Source of the DNA: Geobacter sp. UBA5735
Lineage (GTDB): Bacteria; Desulfobacterota; Desulfuromonadia; Geobacterales; Geobacteraceae
Reading direction: 5' to 3'
Assembly (NCBI GenBank): GCA_002419385.1
Contig: DIFZ01000046.1
Span: 124,001 to 188,000, forward strand
DNA: 64,000 nt
In this document: positions 27,917-37,190 of the stretch, one piece after another
Layout of the letters: each line of letters opens with the position of its first letter
Numbering within the stretch: position 1 is the first letter of the stretch
Position numbers and translations under genes: made by a program
The notes under the pieces: generated by a model
Told to the model about the DNA's origin: nothing
Databases searched by the model: none
Seen by the model: the letters and a program-made list of their open reading frames with translations, nothing else

Positions 27917-28108
27917 TTATTTCATTTCTTTCATCACCGCTTCCAGTTTCGCGATGATTGCCGGATCGTCATCCGATGTTGCGGTGAACTTGTTGGGGTC
28001 GATACCCTTCAGCATAAGCTTGGACTTGATGACGCCCACCAGCATGGGGTTATCCTTTGCCCTCTGGTTTATGATGCTGTCGATCATTTGCTTGATTTTC
28101 CCAGCCAT
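27917..28108 (-). CDS. Small protein of unknown function, 63 aa
   Basis: A lysine-rich, probably all-helical protein beginning MAGKIKQMIDSI. The strong AAGGAGGTG site eight bases before the ATG, and its place 34 bases upstream of the FIST gene, argue that it is a real gene. No cysteine, signal peptide or known domain is visible. A regulatory partner of FIST is a guess from context alone. Confidence 0.7.
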   Translation of the reverse strand: MAGKIKQMIDSIINQRAKDNPMLVGVIKSKLMLKGIDPNKFTATSDDDPAIIAKLEAVMKEMK

Positions 28109-28483
28109 TTTTCCGCACCTCCTTGTGATTGAGCCTGATAATCAGACAGTAATGCTTCGCTTTCCATCCCGGGTGTTTTTGCCGGTTCGTGACGCAGAGC
28201 GGTCAGTCAGTACAAGGTATGTATTCCCTGGCCAAAGACGGCTTTTGCTTTTGCATATGATTATCGGACAGAATGGATTTATCTTGAGGTGAAAAGTGCA
28301 CTGCGAAAGAAATTGTTCACGGAACGTGGGGGAACGTCAGCACACTTTATGGCGGGTTAAGGGGGGGGGGACCCTGGATTTCGCCTGCTTCGGGGAAATC
28401 CAGGGTGCTGGCAGTGTGTGTCCAACAGACGGGTCCGTTAAACCTGTTGCATGATGAACGGGTGAAAAATCAGCCGGCCGGCG
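28109..28483. other. Intergenic stretch between rne and the 63-aa gene
   Basis: The minus-strand promoter of the small gene and FIST should lie here but is not obvious. The notable parts are CTGAT-T-ATCAG near 28138 and the G10 tract with its inverted repeat described separately. No gene was found. Confidence 0.5.
28361..28406 (-). terminator. Inverted repeat next to a G10 tract downstream of rne
   Basis: ACCCTGGATTTC (28371-28382) and GAAATCCAGGGT (28395-28406) form a perfect 12-base stem with a 12-base loop. On the minus strand it lies 77 bases past the rne stop and is followed by ten C residues in place of the usual U-tract. It probably marks the 3' end of the rne transcript, but termination efficiency is unclear. 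Confidence 0.45.
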
Positions 28484-30742
28484 TCATTCAGCAGGCGTTT
28501 CCGGCGTTTCCTTCTTCTTTCTCGGCGCCCGTTTCCGCTTTGGCTTCTCTTCAGGTGGAATGATGGGCTCATCACCTTCCGGTTCTTTCGTACCGGTTTG
28601 TTCCTCAGGGACCGGGAGCGGCAGGGATTCGCCGACAGCTTCGGCGGAAACGGCTATCCCTTTTTCCGTTTCATCCGCATCGGCTTCGCGTGCGGAAGTT
28701 TCCGCTGCTTTCGGCTTTCTCGGCTTCCTCGTCCGCTTTGCCGGTTTTGATTCCGGCTCAGGAGCAGGTTCCGCCGGCACCGGGCTCTCAACCTCCTCAG
28801 CCACGGCTGTTTCGTCTACTTCAGTTTCCGACTGGGTTTCGGCAGCCTGCGACGGTTTCGCTGTGCGTTTCCGGCGTCTGCGCCGTTTCTTCTTGACGGA
28901 TTCGCCCGTCGTTTCCTGGTCCGCTTCTTCCATGGCGCCGGCCGCTACGGGTTCGGTTCCCACGAAAGTTTCATCCATGGCGCCGGTCATTTCGGCTGCT
29001 GCTTCTCCAGGAGGGGCTTCCTGATCGGCAACAGCTTCGTCGGGTTCAGTTCCAGCCGAAGCTCCGACCGGTGTTTCGCCGGCAGGATGCGACTTCTTCT
29101 TGCCTCTCCTGCGTTTCCGTTTGGGTTTCGCTTCTTCGCGGCCCTCAGCCGGTTCGCCTGTGCCTGTAAGTTCGGTTGGCTGTCTCTCGTCCGGTTCTCC
29201 GACGGCAGCGGCTGCCTGCTCGGCATGGTGTTCGGCTTCGGCGTGCGGACCTTTTTCCTTCTTGAGCTGCTCCAGTTCGAGCTGATTCATGGTGAATGAC
29301 GGTTTTCCCTTTACGGTTACCTCGATCTCGTAATCAGTCTCTATCTGGGCCAGTTCCCGCTTTTTGCGGTTCAGGAGGTAATAGGCCACTTCGAGGGGCA
29401 GGCTTCCGCGAACTTCGGAAATCGTTCCTCTGGCTGCAGTCGTGTGGAGCTTGCGAAGGAAGGAGAGTGCCATGGCCTCCACGGACTTGACCTTGCCGTG
29501 CCCTCCGCAATGGGGGCATTCCAGATAACTGCCTTCGTTGATCGTCTGCTTGATGCGCTGGCGCGACATTTCCAGCAGGCCGAACTGGGATATCTTGTCA
29601 ACGCATACCCGCGCCTTGTCGGCTTTCAGGGCGTTCTTGAGGGTCTTCTCGACGTCAGACTTGTGTTTCCTGTCCCGCATGTCGATGAAGTCGATGATGA
29701 TGAGACCGCCCAGATCGCGCAGGCGCAGTTGCCTGGCCACCTCTTCGGCAGCTTCCATATTGGTCTTGAATGCCGTGTCTTCAACGCCTTTTTCGCCGGT
29801 GGACTTGCCGGAGTTGACATCGATGCTGACCAGTGCCTCGGTCGGTTCGATGACAATGGAGCCGCCCGACTTGAGCGGGACCTTCTTTTCGTAGATCAGG
29901 TCGATCTGCTCTTCAAGCTGGTACTTGGCGAAAATGGGGCGTTTTTCCAGGTGCAGCTTGACGATCTTCTCGTGCTTGGGCATGACGTCCTTGAAAAAAG
30001 CCCGCGCCTGCTTGTAGACATCCTTGCTGTCCACGAGCACTTCTTCGATGTCCGCGCTGAAATAGTCTCTGATGGTGCGGATGACGAGATCGGATTCCTG
30101 GTAGATGAGCGCCGGGGCTTTGAATTCATCGGCACGCTCCTTGATGCTTTCAGAAAGCTTGATCAGATAATTGAGGTCTTTTGCCAGTTCCGTCTTGCGC
30201 TTGCCCAGTGCCTCTGTCCTGATGATATAGCCGTAGCCTTCCGGAATATTCAGTTCAGCTACCATCTCCTTGATTTTCTTCCGGTCGCCGTCATTTTCCA
30301 CTTTGCGGGAAATGCCGCAGGAATCGCTGCCCGGCATGAGAACCATGTAGCGTCCGGGAAGAGAAATGTAGGTGGTGAGAGCGGCGCCCTTGCCTTCGCG
30401 TTCACCTTTCTCCACCTGCACGATCAGTTCCTGCCCCCTGCGCAGAATCTCCTGGATCCGGGGGCGGCGGTTCCGTTGCTCTTCGGCGATATCATCACGC
30501 CATTTCCAGTTGTCGGGGTGAATTTCGCCCATCTGGAGAAACCCCAGCTTTTTCATGCCGATATCCACGAAGGCTGCCTGCAGCCCGGGCTCGACCCGAA
30601 CGACCGACCCTTTGTAAATATTGCCGCGGGTCTGTTCCCGTCCGGCTGTTTCGATGTCCAGTTCCACCAGGTGTCCGTCTTCGACGATGGCTATCCTGGA
30701 TTCTTCCGGATGCATCACGTTGATAAGCATCTTCTTCGCCAT
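28484..30742 (-). CDS. rne: Ribonuclease E/G family protein with charged C-terminal tail
   Basis: 752 residues. The N-terminal 500 hold the Rne/Rng catalytic core: an S1 RNA-binding domain (about 38-120), the 5'-sensor region, the DNase I-like catalytic part with SIDVNSGKST and IIDFIDMRDRKH motifs, and the Zn-link CPHCGGHG near 410. From about 500 the protein changes to Ala/Glu/Pro-rich sequence broken by very basic blocks (KRKRRRGKKK, KKKRRRRRKR, RKPRKPK, KRKRAPRKKK), resembling the disordered scaffold of RNase E in kind but not in sequence. It cleaves single-stranded RNA during mRNA decay and rRNA processing. The core length and compact motif set leave RNase G as the alternative name. Confidence 0.92.
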   Translation of the reverse strand: MAKKMLINVMHPEESRIAIVEDGHLVELDIETAGREQTRGNIYKGSVVRVEPGLQAAFVDIGMKKLGFLQMGEIHPDNWKWRDDIAEEQRNRRPRIQEILRRGQELIVQVEKGEREGKGAALTTYISLPGRYMVLMPGSDSCGISRKVENDGDRKKIKEMVAELNIPEGYGYIIRTEALGKRKTELAKDLNYLIKLSESIKERADEFKAPALIYQESDLVIRTIRDYFSADIEEVLVDSKDVYKQARAFFKDVMPKHEKIVKLHLEKRPIFAKYQLEEQIDLIYEKKVPLKSGGSIVIEPTEALVSIDVNSGKSTGEKGVEDTAFKTNMEAAEEVARQLRLRDLGGLIIIDFIDMRDRKHKSDVEKTLKNALKADKARVCVDKISQFGLLEMSRQRIKQTINEGSYLECPHCGGHGKVKSVEAMALSFLRKLHTTAARGTISEVRGSLPLEVAYYLLNRKKRELAQIETDYEIEVTVKGKPSFTMNQLELEQLKKEKGPHAEAEHHAEQAAAAVGEPDERQPTELTGTGEPAEGREEAKPKRKRRRGKKKSHPAGETPVGASAGTEPDEAVADQEAPPGEAAAEMTGAMDETFVGTEPVAAGAMEEADQETTGESVKKKRRRRRKRTAKPSQAAETQSETEVDETAVAEEVESPVPAEPAPEPESKPAKRTRKPRKPKAAETSAREADADETEKGIAVSAEAVGESLPLPVPEEQTGTKEPEGDEPIIPPEEKPKRKRAPRKKKETPETPAE

Positions 30743-31202
30743 TATGTTGAAATCCTTTCATGCGGCACAGTGCCCCGGCTGCACGCAACCCGGCAATCTC
30801 CTTTTCCATGGCGGGTTTGGGTGTGACTGATGTGAAGGGACCGTTGCCTCGCTGGACAGCGTCCGGATCTCAGCCCGCCGGTTCTTGTGAGTGCCCTGTG
30901 GTGGCGCGCTTAGCGTGCCTTGCGGCCGATAGTGTTTCCAGCCCCCGGGGAGCCTGTTGGTTCTGACCCTTGGAGCTGAAGAACTGATTGGTTGTCCGTC
31001 CGGGTTTGCGGAACAGAACTAAATTGGCTATTTATAGCAAAAATCCAATCTTTTGTGTGGAAAAAAATGGATCTGTGCGTTTCCGGCATGTCCTGATCGG
31101 GGATGTGCACGCGGGTGAAGGCAATGGCGGGATCATTTGACAAATGATGTCCTCTCTCCTTACAATGGAAAAATCCAGAAAAGGAGCACTCAAACACGAG
31201 CC
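30743..31202. other. Divergent intergenic region between rne and the ABC-F gene
   Basis: 460 bases holding the plus-strand promoter at 31137 and presumably the rne promoter and leader. A near-palindrome GCTAT-TT-ATAGC (31027-31038), flanked by ATTGG and CCAAT, is the only other structure seen; it could be an operator or part of the rne promoter. No gene is evident. Confidence 0.5.
31137..31166 (+). promoter_or_regulatory. Sigma-70-type promoter of the ABC-F gene
   Basis: TTGACA (31137-31142), an 18-base spacer and TACAAT (31161-31166), 36 bases before the start codon. Confidence 0.65.
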
Positions 31203-33146
31203 ATGCTGCACATTACGAATCTGAGCAAAGAGTTTGCAGCCAAGCCGATTCTTTCCGGCGTAAGCTGGCGTATCGGCAGGAAAGACAGGATCGGCCTGGT
31301 CGGCGAGAACGGGACCGGCAAGTCGACCCTCTTGAAGATGCTTGCAGGGCTTGCGGAGCCTTCTTCAGGAACCATCAGGACTGCCAAGGGATGTAGTGCC
31401 GGCTACCTGCCCCAGGAAGGAATCAACGTAGCGGGCAGGTCGCTGTTTCCGGAAGTCATGTCGGCACTGGACGAGCTCGAGGAGATGGCTTGCGAGATGG
31501 AGAACATCGGTATGGCCCTGGAGGTCGAGCGTTCCGGAGAAAGGCATGCTGCCCTGCTTGAAAGGTTTGGCGAGCTTCAGGACGAATTCCGTGCCCGCGG
31601 GGGCTATGAGCGCGAGGCGGCGGTAGGCTGCGTGTTGCGCGGGCTCGGGTTCCTCCCTGCGGACTGGGACAAAGAGTGCGGGACCTTTTCCGGAGGTTGG
31701 CAGATGCGGATTGCGCTGGCCAAGCTGTTGTTGAAGCGGCCGGATCTGCTGCTGCTGGACGAACCGACGAACCATCTGGACATCGAGGCGCGCAACTGGC
31801 TGGAAGATTATCTCCGCGACTACCCCAAGGCAGTCGTGCTGGTTTCCCATGACCGGTACTTCATGGATCAGGTGTGCCACAGGACAACGGAGATCTGGAA
31901 CCATACGCTGACGGATTATCACTGCAGCTACAGCAGTTATCTTGCCGAGCGGGAGGAGCGGGTGGCACGGCTTGCCGAAGCCAAGCGCCGCCAGGATGAG
32001 GAAATCGCCAAGATCGAGGATTTCATAGCCAGGTTCCGCTCCAAGGCCGATAAGGCGGCGCTGGTTCAGTCACGGATCAAGCAGCTGGAGAAAATCGAAA
32101 GAATCGTCATGCCGCCGGAGCGGCGCCGGATCCGGTTCGCCTTTCCCGAGCCGCCCCGCAGTGGAAGGGTGGTGCTGGAGCTCAAGGGAGTAACCAGATC
32201 ATACGGGGATCTGGTCGTCCTAGACCGGGTTTCCCTCACCGTCGAGAAAGGGGAGAAAATCTCCCTCGTCGGCCACAACGGTGCAGGCAAGACGACATTG
32301 ATGCGGGTATTGGCTGGCGAAGGATTCCAGAGCGGTGAAATGAACGTCGGAGCCAACGTGGTCCGTGACTACTTCGCCCAGGATCAAGCCTCGGCTCTGA
32401 ATGTCGATCGGACCGTCTACGAGGAGCTACTGGCCGAAGCTCCCTATGACCGGGTGCCGGTGCTGCGTGATCTGCTGGGAGCTTTTCTCTTTTCCGGCGA
32501 CGACGTCGAAAAACGTGTCGGAGTGCTTTCGGGCGGAGAAAAGAGCAGGCTTGCGCTTGCTAAAATGCTGCTCAGGCCTTCGAACCTGCTGCTGCTCGAC
32601 GAGCCGACGAATCACCTGGACCTTTTCAGCAAGGATGTCCTGCTTGATGCGTTGCGCTCATTTCCCGGCACGGTTGTTTTCGTATCCCACGACCGATACT
32701 TCGTCAACGGTCTTGCAACCAGGACAGTCGAGGTCAATAAGGGAGGAATATCGTCCTTTGACGGTAATTACGACTATTACCTTGAAAAGACCCAGGCCGC
32801 AACCGGCCTGCAGGGAATCGGTGCGGGAAACGCCGGTTCTGGGTGCCGCGCGGGTGGTGACGGGGCTTGGGATGCGCAGAAAAAGGGACGGCTGCTGAGC
32901 CGGGAAGAGGAGAAGCGGCGGCAGAGGGAGGAACGGGCCAATCTCAGAAAGCTTTCCGAACTCGAGGCGAAAATCGAGGAATCGGAGACTGAGCTGGCGC
33001 TCCTGGAGCAATCCATGGGAGAGCCCGACTTCTTCACCGATCTTGACCGCTCAAAGGCAGGGACAGACCGCCATGCCGTGCTCACGGCAAGAATTTCCGG
33101 GCTCTATGAAGAATGGGAGGTTCTGCAGCTGGCGACGGGCAGCTGA
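31203..33146 (+). CDS. ABC-F family ATPase (Uup/EttA-type)
   Basis: 647 residues with two tandem ABC ATPase domains and no membrane segment: Walker A GENGTGKST (34-42) and GHNGAGKTT (357-365), with signature motifs FSGGW and LSGGE. The charged linker between them and a coiled-coil C-terminal region (about 560-640) are those of ABC-F proteins, which bind the ribosomal E site and influence translation or antibiotic resistance. The C-terminal coiled coil favours the Uup branch. The start was set at the ATG before LHITNLSKEF; its AAGGAG is rather far (16 bases), so initiation may be weak. Confidence 0.9.
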   Translation: MLHITNLSKEFAAKPILSGVSWRIGRKDRIGLVGENGTGKSTLLKMLAGLAEPSSGTIRTAKGCSAGYLPQEGINVAGRSLFPEVMSALDELEEMACEMENIGMALEVERSGERHAALLERFGELQDEFRARGGYEREAAVGCVLRGLGFLPADWDKECGTFSGGWQMRIALAKLLLKRPDLLLLDEPTNHLDIEARNWLEDYLRDYPKAVVLVSHDRYFMDQVCHRTTEIWNHTLTDYHCSYSSYLAEREERVARLAEAKRRQDEEIAKIEDFIARFRSKADKAALVQSRIKQLEKIERIVMPPERRRIRFAFPEPPRSGRVVLELKGVTRSYGDLVVLDRVSLTVEKGEKISLVGHNGAGKTTLMRVLAGEGFQSGEMNVGANVVRDYFAQDQASALNVDRTVYEELLAEAPYDRVPVLRDLLGAFLFSGDDVEKRVGVLSGGEKSRLALAKMLLRPSNLLLLDEPTNHLDLFSKDVLLDALRSFPGTVVFVSHDRYFVNGLATRTVEVNKGGISSFDGNYDYYLEKTQAATGLQGIGAGNAGSGCRAGGDGAWDAQKKGRLLSREEEKRRQREERANLRKLSELEAKIEESETELALLEQSMGEPDFFTDLDRSKAGTDRHAVLTARISGLYEEWEVLQLATGS

Positions 33147-33165
33147 GCCGGGCTGTCCCGATGGC

Positions 33166-33193
33166 TTGACATGAGGTGGATTGTTGATAGCAT
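33166..33193 (+). promoter_or_regulatory. Promoter of lon
   Basis: TTGACA (33166-33171), 16 bases, TAGCAT (33188-33193), placed 56 bases upstream of the lon start. The -10 hexamer is the same as in the ffh promoter downstream. No heat-shock-type element such as CIRCE was seen. Confidence 0.5.
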
Positions 33194-33248
33194 CTCGAAG
33201 TGATTATGATGGTTTATGCTTCCCGAACAAGCGTGGTGAGGTGTCTCG

Positions 33249-35618
33249 ATGACCGACGCATCCCTGAAGGCCATACCCGAAATACTCCCCATTTTTCTGC
33301 TCAAGGATATGGTGGCCTTTCCCTATATGCAGTTCCCCCTGTTCCTCAAGGAAGATGAGACGGCCCCGTTCGAGGAGGCCATGCGCTACCAGAACTTCAT
33401 TGCGCTGTTCCACCAGCGTGAGGACTGCCGGGGCGTCCCGTACGGTTCCTTTTCCGATACTGGTACCGTTTGCAGGATCAGCCAGTTCGTGAAAATGGCG
33501 GAAGGGGGTGCCAGGCTCAGCCTGGAGGGGATCTCGCGGGTGAAGCTCGTGGTGCTGGTTCAGGAGGCTCCTTTTCTCCTGGGGCAGGTGGAGCCGGTAC
33601 GGGAGTTCACCGAGAAGTCCGTTGTCTCCGAAGCGCTCATGCAGAGCCTGAATGCGCTGCTCAAGATAGCGCTTTCCTATGGCAGGCCTCTGCCCGACGA
33701 CGTTTTGAAGATGATCGACTACATCGACAATCCGGCCCGTTTTTCAGACCTGGTTGCCTTGTACGTCACCCTGCCCATGGATGAGTTGCAATATCTGCTC
33801 GACACGATCGACCCCATCGAAAGGCTGAAGAAGGTTTACCTGCACCTGACCAACGAGGTGCAACGGCTCCAGGTTCGGGGGGAAGTGCAGGCTGAAGTAA
33901 CCAAGAGAGTCGGGAAAACCCAGAAGGAATACCTGCTCCGAGAACAGATGAAGCAGATCCAGGAGGAACTGGGCGAGGACGATGCCCGCCTGGGCGAGTT
34001 GCTGGAGCTCCGCGGCAAGGTTGCCGCAGCAGGCATGCCGGAGGCGGTGCGGAAGATCGCGGACAAGGAGCTGAAGAGGCTGGAAAAGATCAATCCCGCC
34101 TCGCCGGAGTACACGGTTTCCCGCACCTACCTGGATTACCTGGTCGGCATGCCCTGGCAGGCCGCAACCACGGACAACAAGGATATCAACCTGGCCGAAA
34201 AAGTGCTGAACGAAGATCATTACGATCTGGAGAAGATCAAGGAGCGCATACTGGAGTATCTTGCCGTCCGCACGCTTCGGGACAAGATGAAGGGGCCCAT
34301 ACTCTGCTTCGTGGGCCCTCCGGGTGTGGGCAAGACCAGCCTGGGCAAATCCATCGCCCGTGCGCTGGGCAGGAAGTTCATTCGGCTGTCCCTCGGCGGC
34401 ATGCGCGACGAGGCCGAAATTCGCGGCCATCGCCGCACGTACATCGGGGCGCTGCCCGGAAGGATCATCCAGGAAATCTATCGCTGCGGAGCCAACAACC
34501 CGGTCTTCATGCTGGACGAGGTTGACAAGATCGGCGTCGATTTCCGTGGCGACCCGGCCAGTGCGCTCCTGGAGGTTTTGGACCCGGAGCAGAATTTTTC
34601 GTTCTCCGACCACTACCTGGATGTTGCCTTCGATCTCTCGAACGTGATGTTCATCACCACAGCCAATATAATGGACACAATTCCCCCGCCGCTGCGTGAC
34701 CGCATGGAGGTGATCCATCTTTCCGGGTATACCGACCTGGAAAAGGAACATATCGCCTTCCGTTTCCTGATACCGAAAGAGGTGGAGGAAAACGGCCTCG
34801 GCAGCTTCCCGCCGACTTTCGAACAGGATGCTGTCTGCCGGATTATCCGGGATTACACGCGCGAGGCCGGCGTGAGAAACCTGCAGCGGAATGTTGCATC
34901 CATCTGCCGCAAGATCGCCAAGGAGCTCACCCAGAACAAACCGGTCCGTGAAGTGGTTACCACCAGTGTCGTCGAGGAGTTTCTGGGGCCGAGGAAGTTT
35001 TTCAACGAAGTTGCCGCAGAAAAGGACAGGGTGGGCGTGGTTACGGGGCTGGCCTGGACCGAAACCGGCGGCGACATCATTTTTGTCGAGGCGACCAGTA
35101 TGCCGGGGAGACGGGAACTGATACTGACCGGGTCCCTGGGAGAGGTGATGCGGGAGTCGGCTCGCACCGCGCTCTCGTTCGTCAGGGCCAACTGCAGGGA
35201 ATGGAGTATCTCTGAGGATGCATTCAGAAAGTCCGACATACACATTCATGTTCCGGCCGGGTCCATCCCCAAGGACGGGCCTTCCGCCGGCATCACCATG
35301 GCCGCGGCCATTGTTTCTCTGCTGACCTGCCGTCCGGCACGTCGCGATGTGGCCATGACCGGGGAGATCAGTCTTTCCGGCAGGGTGCTGGCCATAGGGG
35401 GGCTCAAAGAGAAAATCCTGGCAGCCCGCAGGGCAGGAGTCACAAAAATTGTCGTCCCATCCCGCAACCGTGTCGACATGGAGGACATTCCGCAAAATGT
35501 CCGTGACAGCCTGGAAATAGTCTTTGTCGACGATGTCAGGACCGCCATCGAGTCTATCGTGGGCGGAGGTTTTTCGGGGAATCCGCCGGATTTGTCCCGC
35601 GGGACGGCGGGGCAGTAA
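33249..35618 (+). CDS. lon: ATP-dependent protease La (Lon)
   Basis: 789 residues: an N-terminal substrate-binding LON domain (about 10-205), a coiled coil, an AAA+ ATPase with Walker A GPPGVGKTS, and a C-terminal protease domain with the Ser679/Lys722 dyad in KDGPSAGIT and GGLKEKIL, the same numbering as E. coli Lon. It degrades damaged and regulatory proteins in the cytoplasm. The start has a GAGGTG site. It is a single-gene unit between the ABC-F gene and the ffh operon. Confidence 0.97.
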   Translation: MTDASLKAIPEILPIFLLKDMVAFPYMQFPLFLKEDETAPFEEAMRYQNFIALFHQREDCRGVPYGSFSDTGTVCRISQFVKMAEGGARLSLEGISRVKLVVLVQEAPFLLGQVEPVREFTEKSVVSEALMQSLNALLKIALSYGRPLPDDVLKMIDYIDNPARFSDLVALYVTLPMDELQYLLDTIDPIERLKKVYLHLTNEVQRLQVRGEVQAEVTKRVGKTQKEYLLREQMKQIQEELGEDDARLGELLELRGKVAAAGMPEAVRKIADKELKRLEKINPASPEYTVSRTYLDYLVGMPWQAATTDNKDINLAEKVLNEDHYDLEKIKERILEYLAVRTLRDKMKGPILCFVGPPGVGKTSLGKSIARALGRKFIRLSLGGMRDEAEIRGHRRTYIGALPGRIIQEIYRCGANNPVFMLDEVDKIGVDFRGDPASALLEVLDPEQNFSFSDHYLDVAFDLSNVMFITTANIMDTIPPPLRDRMEVIHLSGYTDLEKEHIAFRFLIPKEVEENGLGSFPPTFEQDAVCRIIRDYTREAGVRNLQRNVASICRKIAKELTQNKPVREVVTTSVVEEFLGPRKFFNEVAAEKDRVGVVTGLAWTETGGDIIFVEATSMPGRRELILTGSLGEVMRESARTALSFVRANCREWSISEDAFRKSDIHIHVPAGSIPKDGPSAGITMAAAIVSLLTCRPARRDVAMTGEISLSGRVLAIGGLKEKILAARRAGVTKIVVPSRNRVDMEDIPQNVRDSLEIVFVDDVRTAIESIVGGGFSGNPPDLSRGTAGQ

Positions 35619-35625
35619 AATTGTC

Positions 35626-35655
35626 TTGACAAATTGTATGGCTTTCATCTAGCAT
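35626..35655 (+). promoter_or_regulatory. Promoter of the ffh operon
   Basis: TTGACA (35626-35631), 18 bases, TAGCAT (35650-35655), leaving a leader of about 70 bases before ffh. Confidence 0.6.
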
Positions 35656-35730
35656 GAACCGCTTTACAGGGGGTGAAGTGCGTGCAGTGACACGGTGCTG
35701 CCCTTTTCCTGGTGCAACGAGAGAAAACTG

Positions 35731-37089
35731 ATGTTTGACAGCCTTTCCGACAAACTGGATCTGATTTTCAAGAAGCTCCGCGGCCAGGGGGTGATGACCG
35801 AGGACAACATCAGGGATGCTCTGCGTGAGGTCCGCCTGGTGCTCCTGGAGGCCGATGTCAACTTCAAGGTTGTCAAGGATTTCGTCGAGCGGGTCAGGAG
35901 TCGCGCCGTGGGATCGCAGGTGCTGCAGAGCCTGGCGCCCGGCCAGCAGGTCATCAAGATCGTCCACGACGAACTTGTGGAGCTTATGGGCGGCGGCGAG
36001 GACAATTCTCTCGACCTTGCCGCCAAGCCTCCCGTACCCATCATGCTGGTGGGGCTCCAGGGATCAGGCAAGACCACCAGTTGCGCAAAGCTCGCACGAT
36101 ATCTGAAAGCGCAGAGACGCCGTCCGCTCATGGTTCCCGCAGACGTCTACCGGCCGGCCGCGATCGAGCAGCTGAAGACCTTGGGCCGGCAGCTTTCTCT
36201 CGAGGTGTACGATTCACGTGCAGACCTGAACCCTGTGGACATCTGCCGCGATGCGTTGCGCTATGCGGAGCTTTCGGGTTTCGACACAGTCCTTTTCGAT
36301 ACGGCGGGCCGTCTGCAGATAGACGAACCGCTCATGGATGAGCTGGCAAAGATCAAGGAAACCGTTGATCCCCGAGAGATCCTGCTGGTGGCAGATGCCA
36401 TGACCGGTCAGGAAGCGGTCAACGTTGCGTCAGGGTTTGACGCGCGGCTCGATATTACCGGCGTGGTGCTGACCAAACTCGACGGTGATGCCAAGGGCGG
36501 TGCGGCCCTTTCCATAAAGTCCGTTACCGGCAAGCCGGTGAAGTTCGTGGGCCTCGGCGAAAAACTCGACGCGCTGGACGTGTTCCATGCAGATCGCCTG
36601 GTGTCGCGCATTCTGGGCATGGGCGATGTGCTGACCTTGATCGAAAAGGCGCAGTCAACCTTTGACGCCACGGAAGCCGAAAAGCTGCAGCACAAGCTGA
36701 AGAAGAACCAGTTCGACCTGGAGGATTTCAGGAGCCAGCTGCAGCAGATGAAGAAGATGGGCTCCCTGGAGTCCATAATGGGACTGATCCCCGGCATGGG
36801 AAAGCTGGTGAAGCAGATGGAGGGCGCCGGGCCGAGCGAGAAAGAGTTCAAGAGGATCGAAGCGATCATTGACTCAATGACCCGGGAGGAACGGGGCAAC
36901 CCGTCCATCATCAACGGCAGCAGGCGACTGAGAATAGCCAGGGGAAGCGGCACGACCGTCCAGGAGGTCAACCAGCTCCTGAAGCGTTTCACTGAGGCGC
37001 TGAAGGTGGTCAAACAGTTGCAGAAAATCGGACCCAAAGGGCTCATGAAGGGGATGGGCGCTCTGCGCAGGGGAATGCCTCCTTTCTGA
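35731..37089 (+). CDS. ffh: Signal recognition particle protein Ffh
   Basis: A 452-residue SRP54 GTPase that binds signal sequences and the 4.5S RNA to deliver nascent membrane proteins to FtsY. N and G domains come first (P-loop GLQGSGKTT near 107-115, DTAGRLQ, TKLDGDAKGG), followed by the methionine-rich M domain whose last third (about 330-452) has the GMG-rich RNA-binding loops. The ATG at 35731 follows a weak GAGAG site and matches the usual N-terminus (MFDSLSDKL). It opens a ten-gene translation operon. Confidence 0.97.
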   Translation: MFDSLSDKLDLIFKKLRGQGVMTEDNIRDALREVRLVLLEADVNFKVVKDFVERVRSRAVGSQVLQSLAPGQQVIKIVHDELVELMGGGEDNSLDLAAKPPVPIMLVGLQGSGKTTSCAKLARYLKAQRRRPLMVPADVYRPAAIEQLKTLGRQLSLEVYDSRADLNPVDICRDALRYAELSGFDTVLFDTAGRLQIDEPLMDELAKIKETVDPREILLVADAMTGQEAVNVASGFDARLDITGVVLTKLDGDAKGGAALSIKSVTGKPVKFVGLGEKLDALDVFHADRLVSRILGMGDVLTLIEKAQSTFDATEAEKLQHKLKKNQFDLEDFRSQLQQMKKMGSLESIMGLIPGMGKLVKQMEGAGPSEKEFKRIEAIIDSMTREERGNPSIINGSRRLRIARGSGTTVQEVNQLLKRFTEALKVVKQLQKIGPKGLMKGMGALRRGMPPF

Positions 37090-37090
37090 C

Positions 37091-37107
37091 CACCCTGATC
37101 CAGGGTG
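37091..37107 (+). promoter_or_regulatory. Hairpin between ffh and rpsP
   Basis: CACCCTG-ATC-CAGGGTG, a perfect 7-base stem immediately after the ffh stop, with no U-tract. It may mark an mRNA processing or attenuation point that separates ffh from the ribosomal protein genes. Confidence 0.35.
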
Positions 37108-37190
37108 CTGATGCATAGGGCGAAAGAACGCGTACCACGTATCGTGAACCAAGACAAAGAAGAGCAAGACGCACATACCAGGAGGAAACG

